Below, in pieces: positions 25,770 to 35,030 of a DNA stretch of 64,000 nucleotides. The position numbers and the translations under genes were made by a program. The first letter of the stretch is position 1. Every line of letters begins with the position of its first letter. Below the pieces are notes generated by a model that saw only the letters and a list, made by a program, of their open reading frames with translations, had not been told where the DNA came from and made no database searches. The DNA is taken from NCBI GenBank assembly GCA_027623555.1, contig JAQBSZ010000017.1:28213-92212 (forward strand), read 5' to 3'. Source of the DNA: Pseudomonadota bacterium (GTDB lineage Bacteria; Pseudomonadota; Gammaproteobacteria; Pseudomonadales; Pseudohongiellaceae).

Positions 25770-27416
25770 GTGCGAAGACTTCCCATACCTCATAACCATC
25801 GTGCCTCCCTGACGGCGGACGGCAAACCCGCACACCTGCCACAGACTTTTTCCCGGCGTGATTTCATGCGTATCACCGGCAGCACTGCCGCCGGCACCGC
25901 CTTGCTGGTTAATGCCCGGCCAGTAACGGGACAGAGCCTGACTACGCTCGAGAAAGCACTATTGCTCCATGCCATCGACGTTGCCATGGATGCAGGTGCA
26001 GACTACGCCGACGGGCGGGTGATTCGCACCCAATTCGAAGCCATAGGCACTCGCGAGCAAACCATTACCCAGGTACAGAGTACCGACTCTTTTGGCATCA
26101 ACGTGCGAGCATTGGTGGGTGGCTCCTGGGGCTTTTCTGCGACCCAGGTGTTCGACCGGGACGCTATCGCCGCCATGGCCAGACAAGCGGTTACTGTGGC
26201 TCGGGCAAACAATGCTGTGGCTCCTTTCACCTCGAGCCTGGCGCCGGTGAATGTTTATCCCGATGCCAAGTGGACGACTCCCTATTCAATCGATCCGTTT
26301 GCTGTTTCGCTGGAAGACAAGGCAGCGCTGTTATTACGTGCCAATGAGGAAGCCCTGCGCATCAGCAATATACGCTTTGCATCAAGCAGTATTCTTTCTG
26401 TAAAGGAACAACGACTGGTTGCCACCTCGGAAGGCTCATTCATCGATCAGACCTTCTTCCGCATTAATCCTGCCATGAGCATTACAGCAATATCCGCCGA
26501 CTCCAGCGATTTTCAGACCCGTGATGCCGTGGTAGAACCGGCTGGCAGAGGCTATGAATATATCCTCGGGCTGGATCTGGTCGGCAATGCACCCCTCTGG
26601 GCGGAGGAAGCCGCGCTGAAACTGGAAGCAGTGCCAGTCGAAGCCGGTAAATGGGATCTGGTACTACACCCTTCAAACCTCTGGCTAACCATTCACGAAT
26701 CGATCGGGCACCCTACGGAGTTGGACCGATCACTAGGTTTTGAAGCGAACTACGCCGGCACATCATTTCTACATCCTCCAGAAGATGTGTTAGGCAACAC
26801 CCGTCTGGGGCCGGACTACATGCAATTCGTCGGCAATCGCACCGAATTCGGCGGCTGTGCAACTACCGGCTGGGATGATGAGGGAGTGCCTGCCGAATCC
26901 TGGCCGATCATCAAGGATGGGGTCTTCGTGGATTATCAGACTACCCGCGACCAGGCCGCCATGATAGCCGCACAGACCGGCATCACCCGCAGCCATGGCT
27001 GTGCCTATGGGCAAGACTGGCAGAGCATGCCCTTCCAGCGTATGCCAAATGTGAGCCTGATGCCCGGTGAGGAAGATCTTTCGGAAGACGATGTGATTGC
27101 CGCGACCGATCGAGGCATTCTGATCGAGGGTCGAGGCTCCTACTCCATCGACCAGCAACGCTACAACATACAGTTCGCCGGTCAGGTCTTCTGGGAGATT
27201 CGTGATGGCAAGAAACTGCGAATGTTGCGTGATGTTGCTTACGTTGGTAGAACTCCCGAATTCTGGAACTCCATGGACGTAATTGGTGGTGACAGCACCT
27301 ACTTCCTCGGAGCATCCTTCAGCGATGCCAAGGGTCAACCGATCCAGGTCAACGCCGTATCGCATGGCTGTCCGATAGCACTTTTTAGAAATATAGACAT
27401 CATTAACACGGCATAA
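25770..27416 (+). CDS. TldD-like metallopeptidase with Tat-type signal
   Basis: A 548-residue protein with the zinc motif HESIGHP (His309, Glu310, His314) and SHGCAYGQDW, as in TldD. The GTG start gives a 27-residue leader before SRRDFMRITGSTAAGTALLV, a twin-arginine signal; E. coli TldD lacks one and is cytoplasmic. TldD acts with TldE as a heterodimer that threads and cuts unfolded peptides, with catalysis in the TldD half. The TldE-like gene starts 11 bases later. Export through Tat is inferred from the RR motif only. Confidence 0.88.
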   Translation: MRRLPIPHNHRASLTADGKPAHLPQTFSRRDFMRITGSTAAGTALLVNARPVTGQSLTTLEKALLLHAIDVAMDAGADYADGRVIRTQFEAIGTREQTITQVQSTDSFGINVRALVGGSWGFSATQVFDRDAIAAMARQAVTVARANNAVAPFTSSLAPVNVYPDAKWTTPYSIDPFAVSLEDKAALLLRANEEALRISNIRFASSSILSVKEQRLVATSEGSFIDQTFFRINPAMSITAISADSSDFQTRDAVVEPAGRGYEYILGLDLVGNAPLWAEEAALKLEAVPVEAGKWDLVLHPSNLWLTIHESIGHPTELDRSLGFEANYAGTSFLHPPEDVLGNTRLGPDYMQFVGNRTEFGGCATTGWDDEGVPAESWPIIKDGVFVDYQTTRDQAAMIAAQTGITRSHGCAYGQDWQSMPFQRMPNVSLMPGEEDLSEDDVIAATDRGILIEGRGSYSIDQQRYNIQFAGQVFWEIRDGKKLRMLRDVAYVGRTPEFWNSMDVIGGDSTYFLGASFSDAKGQPIQVNAVSHGCPIALFRNIDIINTA

Positions 27417-27426
27417 CATTTTTAAT

Positions 27427-28776
27427 ATGGCAGAAGCTAGAGGACTCTCCGATACCGACCTTCGTGCAATCAGCGAACGGGTATTACAGATCAGTGAAGC
27501 GGATCAATGTCGTGTCAGTATAAATTCTGGCTGGCGCGGCTATACCCGGGTGGCCACCAATCGGATCACCAGCGCCGGTGGATCCGATGAGACAACGATC
27601 AATATAACCAGCGTGTTTGGGAAACGGGTGGCTTCGGTTAATACCAATCGCCTTGCTGATGACGATCTGTTGCAAGCGGTACGGCGCTCAGAAGAAATGG
27701 CGCGCCTGGCTCCGGAAAATCCGGAATATATGCCCGAGCTGGAACAGCAGAGCTATCAGGACATTCCGGCTTTTTACCCATCCACCGGCGATCTGGATCC
27801 TGGCACTCGGGCGGCAGCCGCGGCGATCGCGATTCGACAGGCGCAGACAGCGGGTCAGATTGCCGCATCCTATATGGATGTGCAGGCCGGCACCTCAGCG
27901 ATAGCCACTTCCAATGGCTTGTTCGGCAGCCATGCCAGCACTGGAGTTGCCTATACGCTAACCAGTCGCACACCCGACGGGCTGCAATCTGGCTGGGCCG
28001 GTGACGAAGCGAACGACTGGAACAATATCGAGAGCCAGCGGGTGGCAAATGACGCCGTGCGAAAATGTCGTGACTGGCGCAAGACTGCCCTGGATGCCGG
28101 TGAATACACGGCTATCCTGGAACCAACCGCAGTAGGCATGCTGATGTTGCGCATGATGAATGCCTTTAACCAGCGCACCGCTGACGAGGGGCGTTCCTAC
28201 TTCTCCCGACGCGGAGGAGGCAATCGTCTCGGAGAGACCCTGTTTGACGAGAAAGTCACACTCTACAGTGATCCTGCCTATGTCGATGCTGAAACAGCGC
28301 CTTTTGACAGTGGCGGTCAGGCCATAAACAGGCGCCTGTGGGTCAATACTGGCCGACTGGAAAACCTGTCCCGCTCCCGGTTCTGGGCGGCTGAATCTGG
28401 CCAGCAACCACTACCCGCGCCGTTGAACCTGATCATGCAGGGTGGCAATGACAGCCTGGAGGAGATGATCTCCTCTACCCGGCGCGGTGTATTGCTAACC
28501 CGTTTCTGGTATATCCGCGGACTCAATCCCCGCATCATTTCCTACACCGGACTGACCCGAGACGGCACGTTCCTGATTGAAAATGGCAGGATCACCCGCC
28601 CGGTCACGAATTTCAGGTTTAACCAGTCATTGGTTTCCATGCTGCAAAACATCGAGATGCTCGGCCCGGCCGTTCGCGTGGCAGCCTCGGAAAACAGTTC
28701 GGTGAGTACACCGATAGTCGTTCCCGCAATAAAGGTTAGTGGCTTTAACCTGTCCAGTGTCAGCGATGCTATTTAA
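27427..28776 (+). CDS. TldE/PmbA-like peptidase subunit
   Basis: A 449-residue member of the TldD/PmbA superfamily that lacks the HExxxH zinc motif, as expected for the non-catalytic TldE half. It has EYTAILEPTAVGMLMLRMM and the C-terminal glycine-containing MQGGNDSLEEMISSTRRGVLLTRFWYIRGLNPR. No signal peptide is visible, although the TldD partner carries a Tat signal. If the two act together, TldE may be carried out as a folded complex. Start ATG is 11 bases after the TldD-like stop. Confidence 0.86.
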   Translation: MAEARGLSDTDLRAISERVLQISEADQCRVSINSGWRGYTRVATNRITSAGGSDETTINITSVFGKRVASVNTNRLADDDLLQAVRRSEEMARLAPENPEYMPELEQQSYQDIPAFYPSTGDLDPGTRAAAAAIAIRQAQTAGQIAASYMDVQAGTSAIATSNGLFGSHASTGVAYTLTSRTPDGLQSGWAGDEANDWNNIESQRVANDAVRKCRDWRKTALDAGEYTAILEPTAVGMLMLRMMNAFNQRTADEGRSYFSRRGGGNRLGETLFDEKVTLYSDPAYVDAETAPFDSGGQAINRRLWVNTGRLENLSRSRFWAAESGQQPLPAPLNLIMQGGNDSLEEMISSTRRGVLLTRFWYIRGLNPRIISYTGLTRDGTFLIENGRITRPVTNFRFNQSLVSMLQNIEMLGPAVRVAASENSSVSTPIVVPAIKVSGFNLSSVSDAI

Positions 28777-28806
28777 TACACAGATCGAATCATATTGAGG
28801 CATGCC

Positions 28807-30033
28807 ATGAATCGCCGTCAGTTCTTCGAAACCTTAAGCAGCCGGGTCGCCCCTTTTTCCCTGGCATCGCTGCTGTTCCCCTCATTGGCACTGGCGCAGA
28901 GCGAGCGGCCGCGCATTACTGACATCAAGGTGTATCGCATGAAAACGCAGGGAGAGACTGGCGTCATGGAATCTGCCTGGGCGCCCGGACAAGCTTATAT
29001 GCGGAGTATTGGCGGCGGCACCGTCACCGAGATTTTCACCGATCAGGGCATCAGCGGAATCGCCCCCGGAATGAGTCCTGCTGGAATTAACCGCATGAAG
29101 CAATTACTGGTAGGCCAGGACCCCTTCGACAATGAAGCGCTGGGGCACCGCATGCGCTACACCAATGGAGCCGCCAATAACTGGCGCGATGTTGGTTGCA
29201 TTGAAATTGCACTGTGGGACATTGTCGGCAAGGTCGCAGGTCAACCTCTTTACAAGTTGTGGGGTGCTCAGAAAGACAAGGTTTCTGCCTATTCGAGTGC
29301 GATTCAACTCTCTACGCCGGAAGAACGGGCCGAGTTGGCGGTGCGTCTCAAGGAACAGGGTTGGCAGGGTATGAAAATTCGCCTGCATCACCTGGAAATG
29401 CGCGAAGACATCCGCACTATTGAGTTGGTGCGCGAAGCCGCCGGGGAGAACTTTACAATCATGACCGATGCCAATCAGGCACAGTCCAGTGGCATCTGGC
29501 AGCCTGGCATTCAATGGGATTTCAAGCGGGCCCTGGATACGGCGCGGGCACTCAACGATTTTGATGTCTATTGGTTGGAAGAACCCTTACGCCGCTATGA
29601 CTATGCAGGGCTGGCAGAGCTCAACCGCGCCACCGACATTACCCTGGCTGGTGGTGAAAATAACCAGGGAGTGCAGGAGTTTGTCGAGATTATCGAAAAG
29701 CAGGTTTACGACATCCTGCAGCCGGAAATTCTAGTGACCGAAGGCATTCAGGGGCTCCGGGCTGTCGCCGCACTGGGACTGGCCCATCATAAACTGGTGA
29801 TCCCGCACCACGGTGGCGGACAACTCGGTACCATCGCGCAATTACATATGATCGGCACGTGGCCCCACTGTCCGTGGGTAGAGATCATGAACGACCCGCC
29901 TATCTCACCCTATACGAATGGCTTTGCGATACTGGAGAACCCGCCTGTGGTGGATAGTGAAGGCTATATGGTGATGCCCCAGGAACCTGGACTGGGGGTA
30001 AGGCTCAACAGGGAATTGATCGAAGACACCTAA
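28807..30033 (+). CDS. exported enolase-superfamily protein (mandelate racemase/muconate lactonizing type)
   Basis: About 408 residues from ATG 28807, which has GAGG six bases upstream; a TTG 12 bases earlier is less likely. MNRRQFFETL is a Tat-like motif in a signal peptide ending at LALAQ. The barrel carries MKIRLHH, DANQAQS (metal Asp), WLEEPL (metal Glu), LAGGENNQG (third metal ligand) and HHGGGQLG (candidate base His). The capping domain includes GGGTVTEIFTDQGISG. It should bind Mg2+ and abstract an alpha-proton from a carboxylate. Periplasmic location is unusual for this superfamily. Its stop overlaps the facing gene by four bases. Confidence 0.87.
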   Translation: MNRRQFFETLSSRVAPFSLASLLFPSLALAQSERPRITDIKVYRMKTQGETGVMESAWAPGQAYMRSIGGGTVTEIFTDQGISGIAPGMSPAGINRMKQLLVGQDPFDNEALGHRMRYTNGAANNWRDVGCIEIALWDIVGKVAGQPLYKLWGAQKDKVSAYSSAIQLSTPEERAELAVRLKEQGWQGMKIRLHHLEMREDIRTIELVREAAGENFTIMTDANQAQSSGIWQPGIQWDFKRALDTARALNDFDVYWLEEPLRRYDYAGLAELNRATDITLAGGENNQGVQEFVEIIEKQVYDILQPEILVTEGIQGLRAVAALGLAHHKLVIPHHGGGQLGTIAQLHMIGTWPHCPWVEIMNDPPISPYTNGFAILENPPVVDSEGYMVMPQEPGLGVRLNRELIEDT

Positions 30034-30725
30034 TCCTGTCGCTTGTCCTTGTGCGATTCCTCTTGCGATTCCTCTTGCGATTCCTCTTGCGATTCCTGCT
30101 TCACGCTTGTTGGCAACTTCGCCTGCAGTTTCTGCATCCACAGATTGACAGGCAGCCTGGTCTTTAGTTGCTGCGTCCATGCAGCGGCAGGCAGCTTCGC
30201 CTCTAGTTGCTGTTTCCAGGCATTGACAGGCAACTCTATATGACGCCGCGCCATCTCCACACCGGCCCAATAGCCAAGATAGGCGACCAGAATCCAGATC
30301 CATATCGAGTCGGCTGGCCAGAAACTGAACCAGACAAATGCCTGCACTATATTGCCGAGTTGGTTTAGCAAAAAATCGACGATAAAACCAACCAACCCAT
30401 CCTCGAACAGTACCGTTAATCCGGGAAAGTTAAATACGAAACCAAAAAACTGAACTATTTCAATAACCGCGAAAGTCCACAATCCAGCCAGACCATAGAA
30501 CCCACTGCCGAACCACATCCATTTCTCATACACGTAGTTCGCATTCTTATGCTCCTTGGCCGCCACCGACTTCTTCATTTTCTTGAGACGGGCAGAGATA
30601 GCCTTGCGATCGTCTTGCCTGTCGATCTCACCGGTATTGAACATCCAGGTGAATAGAAACCAGCTGAGCACTACCATTGGAGCACCCAACAAGATCAGGG
30701 CTTGTAGTAGATCAAGGCTATTCAT
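30030..30725 (-). CDS. membrane protein with C-terminal 13-residue repeats and an ESQE tail
   Basis: A 231-residue protein with probable membrane helices at about 6-28, 76-98, 108-125 and 139-155, and a basic loop near 40-60. After residue 164 come three 13-residue repeats with consensus LP-x3-W-x-QQL-x-x-K/R, then a short tail of ESQE repeats encoded by 12-bp DNA repeats. I recognise no family. The amphipathic LP..W..QL repeats could be a coiled or membrane-surface segment. The stop codon overlaps the stop of the converging enolase-type gene. Confidence 0.7.
   Translation of the reverse strand: MNSLDLLQALILLGAPMVVLSWFLFTWMFNTGEIDRQDDRKAISARLKKMKKSVAAKEHKNANYVYEKWMWFGSGFYGLAGLWTFAVIEIVQFFGFVFNFPGLTVLFEDGLVGFIVDFLLNQLGNIVQAFVWFSFWPADSIWIWILVAYLGYWAGVEMARRHIELPVNAWKQQLEAKLPAAAWTQQLKTRLPVNLWMQKLQAKLPTSVKQESQEESQEESQEESHKDKRQD
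30053..30100. repeat. 12-bp tandem repeat inside a coding region
   Basis: Three identical units of GCGATTCCTCTT (30053-30088) and a fourth diverging after eight bases encode, on the minus strand, the ESQE repeats at the C-terminus of the membrane protein. Unit number can change without shifting the frame. Confidence 0.9.
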
Positions 30726-30746
30726 TGCAACTCTAACCGAAGAGTC

Positions 30747-31454
30747 CTATTTCTCGTGGCGTGCTTCCTGTGGCATCAACGCCGCCCGGATGGAAGACCC
30801 CCAGATCAGGTTACCCATGTCGTTAAGATGCAGATTGTCATCCACGAAGATATCTGTCATCACACTACCATCGGCATTCAGGAATGGGTTTGCAACATCC
30901 ACGTAGTAAACCAGTGGATCACCCTCGGCGATTGCCTGATAACCTGCATTCACGATTTGCGCATTAGCCCACACATTTTCACGCAGCACACTGGGCTTGA
31001 CCGATAATACATAGATGCGAGTATCTGGCAGTTCCTTGTGTATGGTGGCAATGATTTCCTGCAACTGACCAAGAATCTTGTTCTCCGGTATATTGTAGGA
31101 CGTGTCATTGTCACCCTCATAAATAAGAATGGCCCGAGGCTTGTATTTGAGCGCGACCCTCTCCAGGTGATAGAGCACGTCTCCCATAACACTGCCACCA
31201 AAGCCCCGTGGAATTACCGTCAACGGCGCCAGTGCCGCGGCAGCCTGATCGTTCCAGCGCGCAATGCTCGAACTTCCAGTCAGCACGATTGCCCCCTGGG
31301 GAGGCGCATGCATTCGATCCTGCTCTTCGAATCGTTGCATTACCTGTTCCCAACGCATGGGATCGGTATTTTGGGCATTGGCTGAAACTGCCACTATCGC
31401 CAGCAGTACGGCGAATAGCGAACGCTGAATTAATGTTGGAGTGAGCTTATTCAT
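30747..31454 (-). CDS. exported SGNH/GDSL hydrolase
   Basis: A 235-residue protein with a signal peptide (cleavage near VSANAQ). SGNH blocks are visible: block I GSSSIARW with nucleophile Ser, block II Gly in RGFGGSVMGDVL, block III YEGDNDTS with Asn, and block V DNLHLND with Asp and His. It should be a periplasmic esterase, lipase or acetyl-hydrolase. Block I is VLTGSSSI rather than GDSL, as in many acetyl-esterases of this group. Substrate unknown. Confidence 0.87.
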   Translation of the reverse strand: MNKLTPTLIQRSLFAVLLAIVAVSANAQNTDPMRWEQVMQRFEEQDRMHAPPQGAIVLTGSSSIARWNDQAAAALAPLTVIPRGFGGSVMGDVLYHLERVALKYKPRAILIYEGDNDTSYNIPENKILGQLQEIIATIHKELPDTRIYVLSVKPSVLRENVWANAQIVNAGYQAIAEGDPLVYYVDVANPFLNADGSVMTDIFVDDNLHLNDMGNLIWGSSIRAALMPQEARHEK

Positions 31455-31536
31455 GTGTAAACCTTCTTATAAATAGGTGAAGAGTAAGTAAAGAATTGGT
31501 AAAAAATACTGGCAACCTCGCAGGCGCAACGACAGT

Positions 31537-32466
31537 TTAATCGATGCGTCCTCCGAATTCTAACCACTGGGCCAATTCCGGACCGAGTTCATTGAGCGCC
31601 AATGTGTCGTAGGCGGCCACCTGATCATCAGTCAACACACCCTGCCAGCGTTTGTTCGTGCCCTTATGGAAGAAATTACTGGTGTCCTTCCAGACGCCTT
31701 CTGTGGCTCCAGGCGCCATCTTTGCCGCATTAGATTTCATGGACTTGAACGAAACGCCTTCCACCAGACTTGGCCAGACGTCTTCTTCGACAGGAATCTC
31801 CAGGAACTCAGAGATGCGGCGCATCTCGGCATCCGTGTCGGACAACAGGTCCTCAAAATGCACCATCAGGATATTGGGCAAGTGTCGGTAGTTCCACCAA
31901 CTCCTGGCATGGTACAGATGTGACCAGAAGGGATAGCCATCGTTCTCCCAGGGAAACGAGCCGCGGGTCAGCCACTCATCAAAAGCCGGACCGATATCAT
32001 CAGGCGCATGCATCAACGGAGGGCCCTCACGATCCGGAGCATTATTCAAGCCTTCAATCACCTCAGGATTCATGTTATGCCAATGATTCCACATGGACAT
32101 CCAGACATCTTTTCCGTCCCGACCCACAAAAATGTATTTGCTCTCATCAAAAAATTTAATGCCATCCAGCGGCAGATGAGTCTTGATATAACGGCGGCTT
32201 TGCAGGCCTTCCAGTCGTGCCAGAACATCATCAATAGGCCCGAAATTCGCATCCAGCCACGGCGACAGCGCGTCTTGTGGCACCGGTGGTTCCGGCGCCT
32301 GGAACACCAGGGCCGCGCAGATTCCCTGCATCCAGGTGGTACCTGCCTTGTAAGAGGTGGTGATTACAATATCGCCATTCCGCACCTTGAAATTTTCCCA
32401 ACGCTTGCCGTTAACCAGAGCGCTACGATACTCCCGGGACATTTCCGGCCTTGCATTTGCTGACAT
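31537..32466 (-). CDS. sulfotransferase family protein
   Basis: A 309-residue cytosolic-type sulfotransferase. The 5'-phosphosulfate loop is TSYKAGTTWMQGI near residue 37, the catalytic His region is YIKTHLPLDG, and the 3'-phosphate site is KYIFVGRDGKDVWMSMWNHWH with the C-terminal FHKGTNKRWQGVLT, equivalent to the RKG loop. It would move sulfuryl from PAPS to a hydroxyl or amine of a small molecule. No sulfate activation genes are nearby, and the acceptor is unknown. Confidence 0.88.
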   Translation of the reverse strand: MSANARPEMSREYRSALVNGKRWENFKVRNGDIVITTSYKAGTTWMQGICAALVFQAPEPPVPQDALSPWLDANFGPIDDVLARLEGLQSRRYIKTHLPLDGIKFFDESKYIFVGRDGKDVWMSMWNHWHNMNPEVIEGLNNAPDREGPPLMHAPDDIGPAFDEWLTRGSFPWENDGYPFWSHLYHARSWWNYRHLPNILMVHFEDLLSDTDAEMRRISEFLEIPVEEDVWPSLVEGVSFKSMKSNAAKMAPGATEGVWKDTSNFFHKGTNKRWQGVLTDDQVAAYDTLALNELGPELAQWLEFGGRID

Positions 32467-32545
32467 ATCTAACTCCTGTTCGGTGTTACTTCCAAAAGTG
32501 TTGTTGCTTAGATGAGGCAGGATTCGCGCTATCTCATTGATGGCG

Positions 32546-32947
32546 TTAACTCGGGTCCAGGCGCACGAAGTATCTGGGAGGAAACCCGGTCAGTACTCGA
32601 AATACCAGACCCAGGCTGTTCTCTGTATCCACCCGCTCATGTTCTGCACCTGAAACATTGCTAACTCGGTATTCCGCGGTGACGCCTTGAAATGAAACGC
32701 GCATCCTTGGATTCTCCAGGGCCTGCCGGTACCAGGCTCTCGGCCAGTGATTCGCAGCCACATAGACAAATCCATTGCTTTCCAGTCGGGCCACAACCCG
32801 ATCATGGCCCTGCCCTGCTTCATCATAAGTGGTTATCAACATCGTGGTGCCAGCCTCTGGCTGAAAATAACCCAGCATCGATTCAAACAGAATTACGATC
32901 CCGACGTAGACCAGCAGTACTATCGCGGTAATCTTTGCGGCTTTCAT
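32546..32947 (-). CDS. membrane-anchored nitroreductase/deazaflavin-reductase-like (split barrel) protein
   Basis: About 133 residues from ATG 32947, which lies eight bases after GAGGG; ATG 32953 is too close to it. One N-terminal membrane helix is followed by a small beta barrel resembling the DUF385 F420/flavin-reductase-like group (LITTYDEAGQGHDRVVARLESNGFVYVAANHWPRAWYRQALENPRMRV). Cofactor binding is not evident, and it may be flavin- rather than F420-dependent, or non-catalytic. It lies on the same strand as the sulfotransferase, 79 bases upstream. Confidence 0.62.
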   Translation of the reverse strand: MKAAKITAIVLLVYVGIVILFESMLGYFQPEAGTTMLITTYDEAGQGHDRVVARLESNGFVYVAANHWPRAWYRQALENPRMRVSFQGVTAEYRVSNVSGAEHERVDTENSLGLVFRVLTGFPPRYFVRLDPS

Positions 32948-33197
32948 ACCCATTTCCCTCTTGTTTCTTTAGTTGAATACTTACAATCTCTGACCTGGTT
33001 TATTCAGCTCACAATCAGCAAGTACCTACAATTGCTTTATGAACGAGGATAAATTCTCCTGCTACTTCGTGGCCGAGCACTATGATTCGCCAGGGCTTTA
33101 CTTCGGGTTGGCGATACGCTGTTCAGATAACAGCATTCATAAGCAGTCGAGGTTAGCCAGGACAGATGTTGTAAACTTCATGCACAAAAATGATTAG

Positions 33198-33569
33198 CTA
33201 ATTAATATCGGTGGCAAATTTTTTCAATTTTTCCAGCGCTACGATTTCCAACGCGCGTTTATGGGTCCGGGCGAGAAATACTTGCGGTGCCATATCCTGC
33301 TCAAACGCCTCCAACCAGCGAGCGGCGCACAGGCACCAACTGTCGCCAGGGTTGAGCCCGGGAAATCCGAAATCGGGCATAGGTGTTGTAAGATCATTGC
33401 CTCGGAAACGTGAGTACTCCAGGAATTCCTTGGTTATCTTTATACAGACTGTGTGAGAACCCAGATCCTGATCACTGGTGTTGCAGCAACCATCGCGGAA
33501 AAATCCGGTCACAGGATCGGATCCGCACGGAACCAGTGGTTCATCGAACACGTTCAGTGATTCATCCAT
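33198..33569 (-). CDS. DUF2237 family protein
   Basis: A 123-residue protein with the full DUF2237 pattern: LNVFDEPLVPCGSDPVTGFFRDGCCNT, HTVCIKITKEFLEYSRFRGNDLTTPMPDFGFPGL and GDSWCLCAARW. The repeated cysteines suggest metal or redox chemistry, but the function is unknown. It is 28 bases upstream of the zinc metallopeptidase stop-side on the same strand. The 244-bp spacer to its left (32954-33197) shows nothing recognisable. Confidence 0.88.
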   Translation of the reverse strand: MDESLNVFDEPLVPCGSDPVTGFFRDGCCNTSDQDLGSHTVCIKITKEFLEYSRFRGNDLTTPMPDFGFPGLNPGDSWCLCAARWLEAFEQDMAPQVFLARTHKRALEIVALEKLKKFATDIN

Positions 33570-33596
33570 ACAGGGGAATACTCTTGTGTGGTCTTT

Positions 33597-34283
33597 CTAG
33601 CGTCTTAATATCATGAACCAGCGACCAATGTTAAGCACATTCGCCAGCGCCGCTGCAAAATAGGTGAGGGCTGCAGCTTTGAGTATTTTTCTGATGGCAG
33701 GAAATTGTTTCTCATTAACATACTCACCATCGATGAGGATTGGTAGAGCCTTGTTGAAACTGGCATCCCATTCTTCCGGCAAAATTATCAAGTAGGCAAG
33801 CGCACCGGCCAGCTGTAATAACAGGCTCAGTCCGATAACCATGCCCACTGCCCAGGGTGACCGTAGAACGATGCCAATGATTGGAAAGGAAAACATGATT
33901 GCGATGCCAGCTTGATTCAGCATCTGTGCGCGAGGTAGGTAGCGACTACGTAACTCGAATATTTTTTCCTTACGGTGAAACTGGATTGCATGGCCAACTT
34001 CATGAGCAGCTACCGCCACCGCTGTGAGAGATCTGCCGTTGAAGTTGTCAGGACTCAAGCGCACGGCCTGATCTTTGGGATCGAAATGGTCGCGAAAAGG
34101 CTGAGTCTCTTCTACTTTAATGCCATCCAGCTTGAATCGATCTACCAGGTGTTGGGCCAACTCACCCCCGGTGCCAGGCAGGTCAGCAAGCTCCTGACTG
34201 TATTTCGACATGACATGACGCACCCAGAATGACGGACAGTACACCAGTATTGCCAAGACCGCTCCGATGATAAGAATCAACAT
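33597..34283 (-). CDS. zinc metallopeptidase, YugP/DUF2248 type
   Basis: A 228-residue membrane metallopeptidase: N-terminal helix, then a cytoplasmic or membrane-embedded catalytic segment with VAVAAHEVGHAIQ (HExxH), followed by helices around 125-170 and 205-222. The DHFDPKDQAVRLSPDNFNGRSLTAVAVAAHEVGHA stretch is diagnostic of this family. Its role is probably membrane protein quality control. It lies between DUF2237 and a 2OG oxygenase gene with gaps of 27 and 21 bases. Confidence 0.9.
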   Translation of the reverse strand: MLILIIGAVLAILVYCPSFWVRHVMSKYSQELADLPGTGGELAQHLVDRFKLDGIKVEETQPFRDHFDPKDQAVRLSPDNFNGRSLTAVAVAAHEVGHAIQFHRKEKIFELRSRYLPRAQMLNQAGIAIMFSFPIIGIVLRSPWAVGMVIGLSLLLQLAGALAYLIILPEEWDASFNKALPILIDGEYVNEKQFPAIRKILKAAALTYFAAALANVLNIGRWFMILRR

Positions 34284-34304
34284 AGTTTCAGTTTGGATCT
34301 GGCG

Positions 34305-34994
34305 CTAGATAACGCGCTTGAATTTGGGAGGGGAAGATCCTGCCCGGTTGCGAGCGGGCGCGCTACCCGGAATCTGAAAGCTCTTTTCCCGGAACCAGAG
34401 ATTACAGGCCCACTTCTCGCCTTTCAGAACCGGCATTCCCCCATGCAGCGTGTCCGGATGACGTACCGTGCTGCCTTTATGGCAATTGTGAAACAGTAGC
34501 ATCCGACCTTGCTTGGCCCTGACCTCCATATCCAGTTTCGGGAAAGAAGTTCCGCCGCCTTCGACCACATCGTTCAGGTAGAGAAGGCAGGTAACCATGC
34601 GCTGGCCGCCGCGGGTCATGCAGCGTTGACCGCGTTCGGTGGCAGCATCCCAGGCATCGAAATGCGGCGCATATTCCTGGCTTTCGTCATAATGAATCAC
34701 CTGGAATGATTCAGCATTTTCAAGGGGAATGCCGATGACTTCGGCAATCCGCAGCGACAGATCTTCGATCACCTGGTTGTAACCGTGAGCAATCCAGCAA
34801 TTACTGCCACTGCGCCCGGCACTCTCGACACCCGATTTCGCAGCACTTACCAGTGCCTGCTTCAGTTTAGGTTTAGCGGCACCGAGAAGTTGCTCGACTT
34901 CAAGCGCTGCAATGAAATCCTCGAATACATAGACAAGGGGATCTTCATTGATCTTGCTGCCGATCTCGTAGAAGTCTCGTAGTTTGATTGTCAT
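34305..34994 (-). CDS. 2OG-Fe(II) oxygenase, prolyl 4-hydroxylase type
   Basis: A 229-residue dioxygenase. The iron site is HFDAWD (HxD) in YDESQEYAPHFDAWDAAT plus the distal His in DTLHGGMPVLKGEKW, whose Lys should bind 2-oxoglutarate. MVTCLLYLNDVVEGGGTSFPKL is the P4H hallmark. It may hydroxylate proline in a protein or a small molecule; no collagen-like or known target is in the window. It is separate in sequence from the TIGR02466-like oxygenase at 16.1 kb. Confidence 0.9.
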   Translation of the reverse strand: MTIKLRDFYEIGSKINEDPLVYVFEDFIAALEVEQLLGAAKPKLKQALVSAAKSGVESAGRSGSNCWIAHGYNQVIEDLSLRIAEVIGIPLENAESFQVIHYDESQEYAPHFDAWDAATERGQRCMTRGGQRMVTCLLYLNDVVEGGGTSFPKLDMEVRAKQGRMLLFHNCHKGSTVRHPDTLHGGMPVLKGEKWACNLWFREKSFQIPGSAPARNRAGSSPPKFKRVI

Positions 34995-35030
34995 AATCAG
35001 GCCCGTCGGATGAGTCTACTATTATTATGA

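Noticed and set aside
32747..33197. Coding sequence to the right of the split-barrel protein
   Set aside because: The open frame on the plus strand lies mostly opposite that gene, and the spacer itself shows no ribosome-binding site or conserved motif.
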